A stretch of 64,000 bases of DNA from Methylobacterium oryzae (GCF_021398735.1 NZ_CP090349.1:5764001-5828000); one strand, 5' to 3'. Positions 25,301-34,014 are shown, counted from the first letter of the stretch. Notes: a model not told the origin generated them from the sequence alone. Numbers and translations: made by a program.

Positions 25301-27151
25301 ATGGTCCCGGTCCAGCCCCGCCGTCACGCCCGCCCGCACGCCGCGCTGGGTGCGGGCCTGTCCCTGCTGGCCCTGCTCGGAGCGCCCGGCGTCGCCCTGG
25401 CGCAGGGGACCGGCGCGGCGCAGGGCGGCCCCGCGCCGGTGCCGCCGCTCGCCGCGCCGGTCGCGGTGCCGCCCGCCGCGGGCGAGACCGCGAAGAGCCA
25501 GGAGCCCCGCGCACCGGAGGCGAAGGGTGAGGCGAAGGGCGCGGCCGGCAAGCCGGCGGAGGCCAAGTGGGCCGACACCAGGCCGGCCGAGACCAGGCCG
25601 GCCGAGCCCCGGGCGACCGAGGCCGCGCCGGAGCCCGTCCCGGCGCAGGGCAAGGCGCAGGATGCCAGGGCACAGGACGCGAAGGCCCAGGACGGCAAGG
25701 CGTCGGAGAGCAAGGCGTCCGACGCCCGATCGGCCGAGACCAAGTCCCAGCCGGCCAAGCCTCAGGAAGCTGCGAAGAGGTCCCGCGAGCCGGCGCCGCT
25801 GGTCTACGCCAAGGTCTCCGCCGACCCGAACCCGACGCTGACGCCGCGGACGTTCCTCGACACGCTCCGGGCGGCCGAGCGCTACGCGGCCTTCGCGGAG
25901 GCCGGGGGCTGGGAGCGGCTGCCAGACGATCTCGCGCGCCTCAAGCCCGGCGAGCGCCACCCGGCGATCCCCGCCCTGCGCCACCACCTGACGCTGACCG
26001 GCGACCTGCCGGCGGATGCGCCCGCGAACGACCGCCTCGACCCGCCCCTGGTGGCGGCGATCGCCGCCTTCCAGGGCCGCCACGGCCTGCCCGACAGCGG
26101 TATCCTTGGCCGGCTCACGATCAACGCGCTCAACGTGCCGGCCGCGGTGCGCCAGCGCCAGCTCGCCGCCTCCGCGGCCCGGTTGATGGGCTCGAAATTC
26201 CCGTTCGGCGAGCGCTACGTGGTGGTCAACATCCCGTCCGCCGCCGTGGAGGCGGTGGAGAACGGCGCCGTGGCGCGCCGCTACGTCGCGGTGGTCGGCT
26301 CCCCCGACAAGGCGACGCCGTCCGTCGAGACGCGGATCACCGACATCAACTTCAACCCGACCTGGACCGTCCCCGCCTCGGTGGTGAAGAACGAGATCAT
26401 CCCGGCGATGCGCAAGAACCCGGGCTACCTCGCCAAGAACCGCATCCGGATCCTGGGCCCGGCGGGCGAGGTCGACCCGACCCGGATCGACTGGGCGGGC
26501 CAGAAGGCCGTCAACTACACGCTGCGCCAGGATTCCGGCCTCGACAATTCGCTGGGCCAGGTGCGGATCGACATGCCGAACCGCTTTGCCGTCTACATGC
26601 ACGATACGCCGGCGAAGTCGCTCTTCGCCGCGAGCGTGCGCTTCCACAGCCACGGCTGCGTCCGGGTCGGACAGGTGAAGGAGCTGGTCGGCTGGCTGCT
26701 GCAGGGCACGGACGGCCCCAACGGGCCCGGCACGAACTGGGGGCCGATCGAGATCGAGACCGGCATCGCCGACGGCGAGCGCCGCGACATCAAGCTCACC
26801 AAGCCGATCCCGGTCACCTTCGTGTACCTCACCGGCTTCGCCACGCCGGACGGGAAGGCGCATTTCCGCGACGACATCTACAACCTCGACACGCCGGCGC
26901 CCGAGCCCGCCGCCACCGGCGCGATCCCGCCCGCGGCGGGCGCGGACGCCGCGAAGCCGGCCCCCGCCCCCGCGCCGGTCCCGCCCCGGCCCGGTGCGGC
27001 CCACGACGCGAAGCCGGCTCCCGCGCGGGCTGCCGCGGCCAAGCCCGCGACGGTCGGGCCCGCGCCGGTCAGGCCCGCACCGGCGAAGCCGTCGCCGGAG
27101 CGGCCCGCCACCGAGCACCGCAGTTTGGAATCCGTCGAACCTATCCGCTAA
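25301..27151 (+). CDS. Large L,D-transpeptidase with low-complexity linker (LdtD/YcbB-like)
   Basis: A 616-residue periplasmic enzyme. A signal peptide covers residues 1-34 (ALGAGLSLLALLGAPGVALAQ). Residues 50-165 are a repetitive Ala/Lys/Glu/Pro tract (TRPAETRPAEPRATEA, AQDAKAQDGKASESKASD). A peptidoglycan-binding helical domain follows (AAIAAFQGRHGLPDSGILGRLTINALN near 255). The YkuD domain comes next, with catalytic SVRFHSHGCVRVGQV near 445, where the cysteine is the nucleophile. The last 80 residues are a Pro/Ala/Lys tail. The domain order matches the YcbB group that makes 3-3 cross-links. Confidence 0.92.
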   Translation: MVPVQPRRHARPHAALGAGLSLLALLGAPGVALAQGTGAAQGGPAPVPPLAAPVAVPPAAGETAKSQEPRAPEAKGEAKGAAGKPAEAKWADTRPAETRPAEPRATEAAPEPVPAQGKAQDARAQDAKAQDGKASESKASDARSAETKSQPAKPQEAAKRSREPAPLVYAKVSADPNPTLTPRTFLDTLRAAERYAAFAEAGGWERLPDDLARLKPGERHPAIPALRHHLTLTGDLPADAPANDRLDPPLVAAIAAFQGRHGLPDSGILGRLTINALNVPAAVRQRQLAASAARLMGSKFPFGERYVVVNIPSAAVEAVENGAVARRYVAVVGSPDKATPSVETRITDINFNPTWTVPASVVKNEIIPAMRKNPGYLAKNRIRILGPAGEVDPTRIDWAGQKAVNYTLRQDSGLDNSLGQVRIDMPNRFAVYMHDTPAKSLFAASVRFHSHGCVRVGQVKELVGWLLQGTDGPNGPGTNWGPIEIETGIADGERRDIKLTKPIPVTFVYLTGFATPDGKAHFRDDIYNLDTPAPEPAATGAIPPAAGADAAKPAPAPAPVPPRPGAAHDAKPAPARAAAAKPATVGPAPVRPAPAKPSPERPATEHRSLESVEPIR

Positions 27152-27183
27152 AGCCAACCCAGCCATGCGATTCTCGGCACGCC

Positions 27184-27208
27184 GGAACATCCCGGCGGGC
27201 CGGCCATT
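27184..27208 (+). promoter_or_regulatory. Possible EcfG (general stress sigma) promoter of dps
   Basis: GGAAC (27184-27188), a 16-base spacer and CATT (27205-27208). This approximates the alphaproteobacterial EcfG consensus GGAAC-N16/17-CGTT with one mismatch, about 80 bp before the dps start. Dps is a known general-stress target in Methylobacterium. The match could be chance in GC-rich DNA. Confidence 0.35.
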
Positions 27209-27287
27209 GGCCTGCAGAAAGCGCGTCCGCCCCTCCGCGGAGTGACGGAGCGGCGCGCCGAGCCAGCGAATCGCATTGGAGACGACC

Positions 27288-27821
27288 ATGGCCAAGGCCA
27301 AGCCGAGCAGCCGCATCGAGAGTGCGCGCCTCAACACCCCGACCGACCTCGATCCGAGCGACGTCCGGACGATCGCCGAGGGCCTGACCGTCCTGAGCTC
27401 GGACCTGTTCGCCCTCTACATCAAGACCAAGAACTTCCACTGGCACATGAGCGGGCCCCATTTCCGCGACTACCACCTGCTGCTGGACGAGCAGTCGGCC
27501 CAGATCTTCGAGATCATCGACGCGGTGAACGAGCGCGCCCGCAAGATCGGCGGCACGGTCCTGCGCTCGCTCGGCCAGGCCAAGAGCCTGACCCGCGTGG
27601 CCGACAACGATGCCGAGTACGTCTCGCCCCTCGACATGCTCAAGGAGCTGCGCGACGACAACAAGGCCCTCACCGCCAACATGCGGACGCTCCACGGGGT
27701 CACCGACGAGGCCGGCGACGTGGCGACCACCTCGCAGCTCGAGGAGTGGATCGACCAGTCCGAGGAGCGGACGTGGTTCCTCTACGAGACCACCCGCAAC
27801 GCGACCGACAGCGGCCACTGA
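27288..27821 (+). CDS. dps: Dps family DNA-protecting ferritin-like protein
   Basis: A 177-residue miniferritin that stores iron with hydrogen peroxide and, as a dodecamer, protects DNA during starvation. The ferroxidase residues are in KTKNFHWHMSGPHFRDYHLLLDEQ near residues 45-68 (H, D and E of the intersubunit site). The basic N-terminus MAKAKPSSRIESAR may contact DNA. The ATG at 27288 is preceded by TTGGAGACG; a TTG at 27276 would add four residues. A strong hairpin follows the stop codon. Confidence 0.95.
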   Translation: MAKAKPSSRIESARLNTPTDLDPSDVRTIAEGLTVLSSDLFALYIKTKNFHWHMSGPHFRDYHLLLDEQSAQIFEIIDAVNERARKIGGTVLRSLGQAKSLTRVADNDAEYVSPLDMLKELRDDNKALTANMRTLHGVTDEAGDVATTSQLEEWIDQSEERTWFLYETTRNATDSGH

Positions 27822-27830
27822 GCCGCGCGC

Positions 27831-27857
27831 CCCGGCACCGGCGCGGCCGGCGCCGGG
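27831..27857. terminator. Stem-loop between convergent dps and pat genes
   Basis: CCCGGC-A-CCGGC (27831-27842) pairs with GCCGG-C-GCCGGG (27846-27857), with one A-C mismatch and a 3-base loop. It lies 10 bp after the dps stop and could serve both directions. There is no T-tract. Confidence 0.5.
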
Positions 27858-27875
27858 TCGGGCCTCGCCGCGCCG

Positions 27876-30563
27876 CTAGCCGGTTGCGAGATCGAGGTGC
27901 ACCTTCACGAGGCCCGGATCGTCCGGGTCGCGCCCCTGCGTGAACCCGAGGCGGCGGCACACCGCCAGCATCGGTCGGTTCTCGGCCAGCACCGTGCCCT
28001 CGACCCGGCCGATCCCCTCGGAGCGCGCCCAGTCGATCATCAGGCGCATCAGCGCGAAGGCGAGGCCCGTCCCGCGGGCGTCGCGGCCCACCGCGATCGC
28101 GTACTCGCCGCTCTCGTGGTTGGCGTCGGCGTGGAGCCGGACCGCACCGAGCATGCGCTCGCCGCCGCCCGGCCCGATCTCCGTGGCCACGAACGCGATG
28201 GCGCGGGCGTAGTCGAGCTGCGTCAGGCGGGCCAGGAAGGCGTGGCTGAACTCGCGCACCGGCCCGAAGAACCGCAGCCGCAGGTCCTCCGGATCAAGAC
28301 CCTTGAAGAAGGCCAGGAAGAGGCCCTCGTCCTCCGGGCGCACGGGCCGCACCCGCACGGTCCGGTCCTTGAGGTTGAGCGTGCGGATCCACTCGGCCGG
28401 ATAGGGCCGGATCGCGAAGCGCGGGTGGCCGCGGCCGTGGGCGCTGCCGTAGTCGCCACGCTCGGCGCGCCCGATCCGGACCCGGGCGTCGAGGGCCAGC
28501 ACGCCGGTCTCGTCGGCCAGGAGCGGGTTGATGTCGAGCTCGCGCACCTGCGGCAGGTCGGCGGCGAGCTGGGACAGCTTCACCAGCGTCAGCGCGATCG
28601 CCCCGAGATCGGCCGCCGGCACGTCGCGGTAGGCCTCCAGGCGGCGCGCGACCCGGGTGCGGGCAATGAGATCGCGCGCCAGGGTCAGGTCGAGCGGCGG
28701 CAGGCCGAGGGCGCGGTCGTCGATCACCTCCACGGCGGTCCCGCCCCGGCCGAACACCACCACCGGGCCGAACACCGCGTCCTCCGCGAGCCCGGCGATC
28801 AGCTCCCGGCGCTGGCCGCGGCGGACCATCGGCTGCACGGCGAAGCCGGTGACCCGGGCGTCGGGCCGCTCCCGGCGCGCGCGGGCCAGGATGCTGCGGG
28901 CGGCCTCCGCGACGTCGGCCTCGCTGGTCAGGTCGAGGTGGACGCCGCCGATGTCGGATTTGTGCACGATGTCCGGCGAGACGACCTTCAGCGCCACCGT
29001 CCCGCCCGCCGCGATGATCGGCCACGCGGCCGCCGCGGCCGCGTCCGTGTCGGGGGCGAGCGTGATCGGGACGGTCGGGATCCCGTAGGCCTGCAGGAGG
29101 CCGTTCACCGCCACCGGGTCGAGCCACGCGGCGCCCTGGCGCAGGGCGCCGGCGACGATCGAGCGGGCCCGCGCCGTGTCGGGGGAGAAGTCCCGCGGCA
29201 GCGAGTCCGGCGTGCGCATCAGGTCGTCCTGGGCCTCGCGGTAGCGCACGAGGTGCAGGAAGCCCTCGATCGCCTCGGAATCGGTGGTGAAATGCGGGAT
29301 CCCGGCCTGCGCGAAGGTCTCGCGCGCCGCCTCCGCGTCGCCCAGCGTGACCGCGAAGACCGGCTTCTTGCGGGTCTGGCCGGCGCGGGCGGCCTTGACC
29401 GTCGCGGCGACGGCCTCGGCCACCGCGCCGGCCTCCGAGCGGATCGTCGGCACGTGGATCGCCAGCACGGCGTCGCTCGTCCGATCCGTCAGCAGCGGCG
29501 TCAGCGCGGACGCGAAGGCCGGACCGGCGGCGTCGACGCCGAGGTCGAGGGGGTTTCCCGGCGCGCGGCCCTCCGCCTCGGCGGGCGCCGCCAGGGTCCC
29601 GGCCCGCTCGATCAGCCGGTCCGCCGCGAGGAGGCCGATGCCGCGGCCGTTGGACACGATCGCCAGCCGGTGACCGGGGAACGGCCGCTGCCGCCCCAGG
29701 GTCTCCACGGCGGAGAACATCGCGTCGAGGTCCGGCACGGCCAGCAGGCCGGCCCGCCGGAAGGCCGCGGCGTAGACCGCGTCCGGGCGGGCCAGGGCGC
29801 CGGTATGGGTGACGGCGGCGCGGGTGTCGGGCCGGTGCCGGCCGGCCCGCAGGACCACGACGGGCTTGGCCCGGGCCGCGGCGCGGGCGGCCGACATGAA
29901 CCGGCGGGCATCCGCGACCCGGTCGAGGCAGAGCAGGATCGCGCGGGTGCGGAAATCGGCGGCGAAGTGGTCGAGGCAGTCGGCCACGCCGATGTCGAGG
30001 ACGCTGCCGAGCGACAGCACCGCCGAGAAGCCCGTGCCGTGGCGGGCGCCCCAGGCGACGATGGCGGCCGCGACCGTGCCGGATTGCGAGACGAGGGCGA
30101 GGTCGCCGGCCTCGGGCGCTTGGGCGAACAGGCTGGCGTTGAGCCTGGCGCCCGGAACCGCCAAGCCGGCGCTGTCGGGCCCGAGCAGGCGCAGGCCGTG
30201 GGCGCGGGCGATCCCGTGGGCGACCGGACCGGGATCCTCCGGCCCGGATCCGAGCCGCGCCGTGAGGATCACGGCCGCCCCGGCGCCGATCGCGGCGGCC
30301 TGCGCGACGACCTCGGGCACGCTCGGCGGCGGCACCGCGATCAGGACGAGGTCGGGGGCGGCGGGCAGATCCGCGACCCGCGGCACGCAGGCCAGCCCCT
30401 CGACGGCGGCCTGATCGGGCTGGACCGGCATGATCGCGCCGGGAAAGCCCGCGGCGCGCAGGCTGTCGAGCACGCTGCGCCCCAGCGAGCCCTCGCGCCC
30501 CACCGCCCCGACCAGGGCGATCGAGCGGGGCGCCAGCAGTTTGTCGAACCGGTAGGTGCTCAC
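27876..30563 (-). CDS. Pat-type protein acetyltransferase (NDP-forming acyl-CoA synthetase domains plus GNAT)
   Basis: An 895-residue fusion. Residues 1-130 form a CoA-binding Rossmann domain (SIALVGAVGREGSLGRSVL), about 140-440 the succinyl-CoA-ligase-like domains (LALVSQSGTVAAAIVAWGA, FSAVLSLGSVLDIG), about 470-700 an ATP-grasp domain (TVALKVVSPDIVHKSDIGGV), and about 730-890 a GNAT acetyltransferase (RVRPVRPEDEGLFLAFF, VGRDARGTGLAFALM). Enzymes of this architecture (Pat, YfiQ) acetylate lysines, classically inactivating acetyl-CoA synthetase. Whether the ligase half is catalytic cannot be told. A CobB-type sirtuin that could reverse the modification is at 59382. Confidence 0.93.
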   Translation of the reverse strand: MSTYRFDKLLAPRSIALVGAVGREGSLGRSVLDSLRAAGFPGAIMPVQPDQAAVEGLACVPRVADLPAAPDLVLIAVPPPSVPEVVAQAAAIGAGAAVILTARLGSGPEDPGPVAHGIARAHGLRLLGPDSAGLAVPGARLNASLFAQAPEAGDLALVSQSGTVAAAIVAWGARHGTGFSAVLSLGSVLDIGVADCLDHFAADFRTRAILLCLDRVADARRFMSAARAAARAKPVVVLRAGRHRPDTRAAVTHTGALARPDAVYAAAFRRAGLLAVPDLDAMFSAVETLGRQRPFPGHRLAIVSNGRGIGLLAADRLIERAGTLAAPAEAEGRAPGNPLDLGVDAAGPAFASALTPLLTDRTSDAVLAIHVPTIRSEAGAVAEAVAATVKAARAGQTRKKPVFAVTLGDAEAARETFAQAGIPHFTTDSEAIEGFLHLVRYREAQDDLMRTPDSLPRDFSPDTARARSIVAGALRQGAAWLDPVAVNGLLQAYGIPTVPITLAPDTDAAAAAAWPIIAAGGTVALKVVSPDIVHKSDIGGVHLDLTSEADVAEAARSILARARRERPDARVTGFAVQPMVRRGQRRELIAGLAEDAVFGPVVVFGRGGTAVEVIDDRALGLPPLDLTLARDLIARTRVARRLEAYRDVPAADLGAIALTLVKLSQLAADLPQVRELDINPLLADETGVLALDARVRIGRAERGDYGSAHGRGHPRFAIRPYPAEWIRTLNLKDRTVRVRPVRPEDEGLFLAFFKGLDPEDLRLRFFGPVREFSHAFLARLTQLDYARAIAFVATEIGPGGGERMLGAVRLHADANHESGEYAIAVGRDARGTGLAFALMRLMIDWARSEGIGRVEGTVLAENRPMLAVCRRLGFTQGRDPDDPGLVKVHLDLATG

Positions 30564-30957
30564 GACCGGCGGCTCACGACATCGTCACGGGACGCGGTCC
30601 CGCAGGCCATTCCTGGCGGCACGCATCTGGCCTCTCGCTCACGTCCGAACGGACGAGGCGCCGGGGCGCCCGCCGCCCTCCCAGATGGCGCGATCCGGCG
30701 CGCCTGCAACGCCCGGTCGGCACGCGCCGGCCGGAAATCGCTTGGTCGACGCGAGCGCGGTCTCCAGATCTCCTTTTGTTCAATATCGGGCGCCATTTAT
30801 CCACTCTAAGACGGCACTTGTGGGCATGTGTGGATTGGACTTGCTATTGAATTCACACCACCATAGTAACTGCCCATTAACTACCCTGTATCGGGTCGAG
30901 CAGAGACAGATCCCGGCCGGCGTCGGTGGCCGGCTGGGATCGATTGGAGGTTACGGG
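30564..30957. promoter_or_regulatory. Long upstream region of mucR with an AT-rich segment
   Basis: No gene seen. From 30770 to 30895 the base composition drops sharply compared with the surroundings (for example TTTTGTTCAATATCGG, TTGCTATTGAATTCACAC, CATAGTAACTGCCCATTAAC). MucR/Ros proteins bind AT-rich DNA and commonly repress their own genes, so this is a likely autoregulatory region. A GGAGG ribosome-binding site lies just before the start codon. Confidence 0.45.
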
Positions 30958-31371
30958 ATGGACGCCACGGGTGAAGGGCAACCGGACTATCTCACGCTGT
31001 CCGTCGACATCGTGTCGGCCTTCGTGAGCAACAATCCGGTCCCCGCGCCGGAACTGCCGGGGCTGATCGCGGCCATCCACGCGACGCTGCACGGGCTCGG
31101 CGAGCCGTCCGCCCCGCCGGCGGAGCAGCTGCGGCCGGCCGTGCCGGTCCGGCGCTCGGTCCAGCCCGACTTCATCGTCTGCCTGGAGGACGGCAAGAAG
31201 TTCAAGTCGCTGAAGCGCCACCTGCGGACGCACTACAACCTGACGCCCGAGGAGTATCGGGGAAAGTGGGGCCTGCCGCCCGACTACCCGATGGTGGCGC
31301 CGAACTACGCCGCGGCGCGGTCCAGCCTCGCCAAGAGCATGGGCCTCGGCCACCAGCGCCGGAAGGGCTGA
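30958..31371 (+). CDS. mucR: MucR family transcriptional regulator
   Basis: A 137-residue Ros/MucR zinc-finger regulator. Residues 12-40 form the N-terminal oligomerisation region (LSVDIVSAFVSNNPVPAPELPGLI). The zinc-finger core is VCLEDGKKFKSLKRHLRTHYNLTPEEYRGKWGLP near 73-106, with cysteine, aspartate and histidines in Ros-type spacing. Residues after it (YPMVAPNYAAARSSLAKSMGLG) are highly conserved. MucR proteins are H-NS-like silencers that control exopolysaccharide, motility and cell cycle genes in alphaproteobacteria. It is preceded by an AT-rich region and stands alone. Confidence 0.95.
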   Translation: MDATGEGQPDYLTLSVDIVSAFVSNNPVPAPELPGLIAAIHATLHGLGEPSAPPAEQLRPAVPVRRSVQPDFIVCLEDGKKFKSLKRHLRTHYNLTPEEYRGKWGLPPDYPMVAPNYAAARSSLAKSMGLGHQRRKG

Positions 31372-31481
31372 CGGCGCGGCGCTCTCATCCGCGCCCGCGT
31401 CCACAGCTTTCGCAGGCGGGTTAGGCATCGGGCAAGCCGCGCTTGCGAGGGTCGGGGGCCCGTCAGCGCCCCCGAGACCCG

Positions 31482-32240
31482 ATGCCCGGCAAGCCCAGCC
31501 TCGTCGCCCGCCTGTTCTGGACGGCCGTGATCGGCCTTCCCTTCGGGCTCTGGTACGGCCGGCCGGCGCTCGCCGCGACGGGACTCGCCCTCGCGCTCGT
31601 CCTGCTGCGGCATCTCGGGCGCCCGCGCCGGTTCCGGGCCCGGGTGCGCCGGATCGCCCGCGCCCATGCCGAGACGCTGGCGCTGCGGCGGCGGCAGGAG
31701 AGCTACACCGACCCCTACGGCAACCGGATCGAGGACGGCTGGCTGCGCGAGCGCGATTATTTCCTCGAGCGGACCGTCCTGCCGCAGCTCGGCCCGCGCT
31801 TCGCCGACCTCGCCGAGGCGGAGCACGCGCGGATGCTGGCGATCGTCGAGGCCGAGGCCGCCGCCGTCGCGCTCCCGGAGGAGGACGAGGCGCCCGGGGA
31901 CGGGCTGGACTACGAGCGCTACTGCGCCGAGCGCCTGGTCCGGGCGGGCTGGCGGGCGCACCGGACGCCGGCGAGCGGCGACCAGGGCGCCGATATCGTG
32001 GCGGTGCGGGACGGGCTGCGCCTCGTCGTGCAGTGCAAGCGGCTGAGCAAGCCCGTGGGCAACGCCGCCGTGCAGGAAGCCGCCGCGGCCCTGCGCTACT
32101 GGGACGGGGACCGGGCCGCCGTGGTGTCGAACGCCGGCTTCACGCCGGCGGCGCGCCGGCTCGCCACGGCCACCGGCGTCCTCCTCCTGCACCACGACGC
32201 CCTCGAGGCGATCGAGGCGTTCGACCTCGCGGAGACGTGA
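31482..32240 (+). CDS. Membrane-anchored Mrr-like restriction endonuclease
   Basis: A 252-residue protein. The N-terminus has two hydrophobic helices (FWTAVIGLPFGLWYG and LAATGLALALVLLRHL, residues 12-46). A charged helical linker follows, then a C-terminal Mrr_cat domain from about residue 145. It carries the PD-(D/E)xK signature: E near YERYCAERLVRAGW, D in ASGDQGADIVAV near 170, and QCKR near 186. Such membrane-tethered Mrr domains are widespread but their targets are unknown. No methyltransferase or specificity gene is adjacent, so it is not a classical restriction-modification pair. The start at 31482 is the first ATG; a TTG lies 39 bases upstream. Confidence 0.88.
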   Translation: MPGKPSLVARLFWTAVIGLPFGLWYGRPALAATGLALALVLLRHLGRPRRFRARVRRIARAHAETLALRRRQESYTDPYGNRIEDGWLRERDYFLERTVLPQLGPRFADLAEAEHARMLAIVEAEAAAVALPEEDEAPGDGLDYERYCAERLVRAGWRAHRTPASGDQGADIVAVRDGLRLVVQCKRLSKPVGNAAVQEAAAALRYWDGDRAAVVSNAGFTPAARRLATATGVLLLHHDALEAIEAFDLAET

Positions 32241-32246
32241 TGCCCG

Positions 32247-32888
32247 TCAGGCGAGCGGGCCGGGGATGGCGATCTCCGCCTCGCTGAGCAGGCGCGCTTC
32301 GTGGCGGCGCACGAACAGCCACAGGGCCAGGCCGCCGAACACCACCAGGGCGAGCAGGGTCAGGCCCACCGGGCCGACGATGTGCTCGATCTGGCGCCCG
32401 CAATAGTACGAGCCGATGCCCATGCTGCCAGCCCAGACGACGCCGCCGAGGGCGTTGAAGGCGAAGAAGCGGCGCGCGTCCAGGCGGTTGACCCCGGCGA
32501 GCAGGGCCGCGTAGGCACGCAGCATCGCGGTGAAGCGGCCGAAGAACACGATCTTCCCGCCGTGCTGGCGGAACAGGTACTGGCCGAGCTTGAGCCGCCC
32601 GTGGTCGAGGGCGATGAGATGGCCGTAGCGGAGCAGCAGCGGCATGCCCCAGCGCCGCCCCGCCCAGTAGCCGACATTGTCGCCCAGGATCGCGGCCGTC
32701 GCCGCCGCGGCGATGACCAGTCCGATGTTCAGGTTCCCGGTGCTGCCGGCGTAGACGGCGGCCGAGATCAGCACCGTCTCGCCGGGGCACGGCACGCCGG
32801 CGCTCTCGAGAGTGATGATCACGAAGATCGCGATGTATCCGTAATTCGCGATCAGGTCGGCGATGGGCAGGTCGTTCAGGAAGGCCAT
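32247..32888 (-). CDS. DedA family membrane protein
   Basis: A 213-residue protein of the DedA/VTT superfamily, members of which act in lipid carrier (undecaprenyl phosphate or phosphatidylethanolamine) flipping and membrane homeostasis. Seen are FVIITLESAGVPCPGETVLISAAVYAG (residues 20-46, the conserved ExxxPxPGE-type motif), GDNVGYWAGRRWG near 68, and FFGRFTAMLRAYAALLAGVNRL near 112 (the F/GRF-R-G amphipathic motif). The start MAFLNDLP was chosen as the family N-terminus. It converges with the Mrr-like gene, 6 bp apart. Confidence 0.92.
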   Translation of the reverse strand: MAFLNDLPIADLIANYGYIAIFVIITLESAGVPCPGETVLISAAVYAGSTGNLNIGLVIAAAATAAILGDNVGYWAGRRWGMPLLLRYGHLIALDHGRLKLGQYLFRQHGGKIVFFGRFTAMLRAYAALLAGVNRLDARRFFAFNALGGVVWAGSMGIGSYYCGRQIEHIVGPVGLTLLALVVFGGLALWLFVRRHEARLLSEAEIAIPGPLA

Positions 32889-32979
32889 GCGGTCCTCGGG
32901 CCGGTCTCCGGGCAGAGCCCGGCGACACAAGCGGACGGAACGTGGCCTTAAGAGGGCCGATCTGCGGCCGGCGGCGTCC

Positions 32980-33459
32980 TCAGAGGACCTTCAGCAGTGC
33001 TTCGGCGCCGGACGCCTCGGCCTTCGAGGGCGTCTCCTCGACGTTGAGGATCCGGACGACGCCGTCCTCGACCAGCATCGAGTAGCGCTTCGAGCGCATC
33101 CCGAGGCCGAAGCCGGTGCCGTCCATCTCCAGGCCGAGGGCCTTGGCGAAATCGGCGTTGCCGTCGGCGAGGAATTCCAGCCCCTCGGCGCCGCTCGCCT
33201 TCGACCACGCGTCGAGCACGAACACGTCGTTGACGCTCGTCACCGCGATGGCGTCGATACCGCGCCCGAGGATCTCGTCCTTGTGGGTGACGAAGCCCGG
33301 CAGGTGGTTGCGGTGGCAGCTGGGGGTGAACGCGCCCGGCACGCCGATCAAGACCACGCGCCGGCCCTTGAACACGTCGTCGGTGGTGCGCGCGATCGGG
33401 CCCTCGGGGCCGATCACCCGGAAGGTGGCCTGGGGCAGGTGGTCGCCGACCTGGATCAT
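32980..33459 (-). CDS. Peroxiredoxin, Prx5 family
   Basis: A 159-residue thiol peroxidase reducing hydrogen and organic peroxides. The peroxidatic cysteine is C48 in the motif PGAFTPSCHRNHLPGF. SVNDVFVLDAWSKA near residue 78 and MRSKRYSMLVEDGVV near 120 are typical of Prx5/AhpE-like enzymes, often glutaredoxin-dependent. No second conserved cysteine is seen, consistent with a 1-Cys mechanism. It lies 91 bp upstream of dedA on the same strand and may share a transcript. Confidence 0.93.
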   Translation of the reverse strand: MIQVGDHLPQATFRVIGPEGPIARTTDDVFKGRRVVLIGVPGAFTPSCHRNHLPGFVTHKDEILGRGIDAIAVTSVNDVFVLDAWSKASGAEGLEFLADGNADFAKALGLEMDGTGFGLGMRSKRYSMLVEDGVVRILNVEETPSKAEASGAEALLKVL

Positions 33460-33570
33460 CGCGGGTCCCTCGTTGTCGCGCGCTGGGATGGCGCGCGTGA
33501 GCAGCGCGCCTGACCTAGCGTGGCAGGGGGTGCCTGTCGAGGATGCGGCCAGCTCCGGCTTGCACCGCCC

Positions 33571-33828
33571 TCACGGGCCGATCAGCTTGATGAAGGCCGC
33601 CCCGGCCCCGAAGAAGGCCGCTCCCGCCGCCATGCCCGAGAGGGCCACCTGCCAGGGCGCCAGGGCCCGGTCACGGCCGAGCTTGGCCTGCTCGGCCAGC
33701 AGCTTCGCCTGCTCGGCGATCAGCTTGTGCTGCTCAGCAACGAACTTGCGGGTCTCCTCCTGGGACCGCTCGATCCGCGCCCGCTGCTCCTCGATGTCGA
33801 AGGTGGGAGCGGGTGCGACATCCGCCAT
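33571..33828 (-). CDS. Small coiled-coil protein with C-terminal membrane helix
   Basis: An 85-residue protein starting MADVAPAPTFDIEEQ. Residues 12-55 form a charged helix with repeated heptad-like units (EEQRARIERSQEETRKF, AEQHKLIAEQAKLLAEQAKL). Residues 58-83 are a transmembrane helix with many small residues (VALSGMAAGAAFFGAGAAFIKLI). I do not recognise the family; it resembles small tail-anchored proteins common in Methylobacteriaceae. Coding is supported by the periodic composition and clean start and stop. Confidence 0.7.
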   Translation of the reverse strand: MADVAPAPTFDIEEQRARIERSQEETRKFVAEQHKLIAEQAKLLAEQAKLGRDRALAPWQVALSGMAAGAAFFGAGAAFIKLIGP

Positions 33829-34014
33829 GACCAGCGAGCCTCAACGGTGACCGCGACGGCCGCGACGCGGACCGACCCGGGTATTGTGGGACAGGGATTG
33901 AGACCCGCACAAGCTTGGGGGAGGCTTGCTGCGTCCCTTTTGCCCGCTGGACAACGGAGGGGCGCGGCGTAGCATGGACGCATGGCGCACCCTCCGCACC
34001 GCAGGCCCGATCCC

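Noticed and set aside
23798-27337. Open minus-strand frame of 1179 codons
   Set aside because: Only the acyltransferase part (to 24916) makes sense. The upstream part is antisense to the L,D-transpeptidase and crosses a repeat pair.
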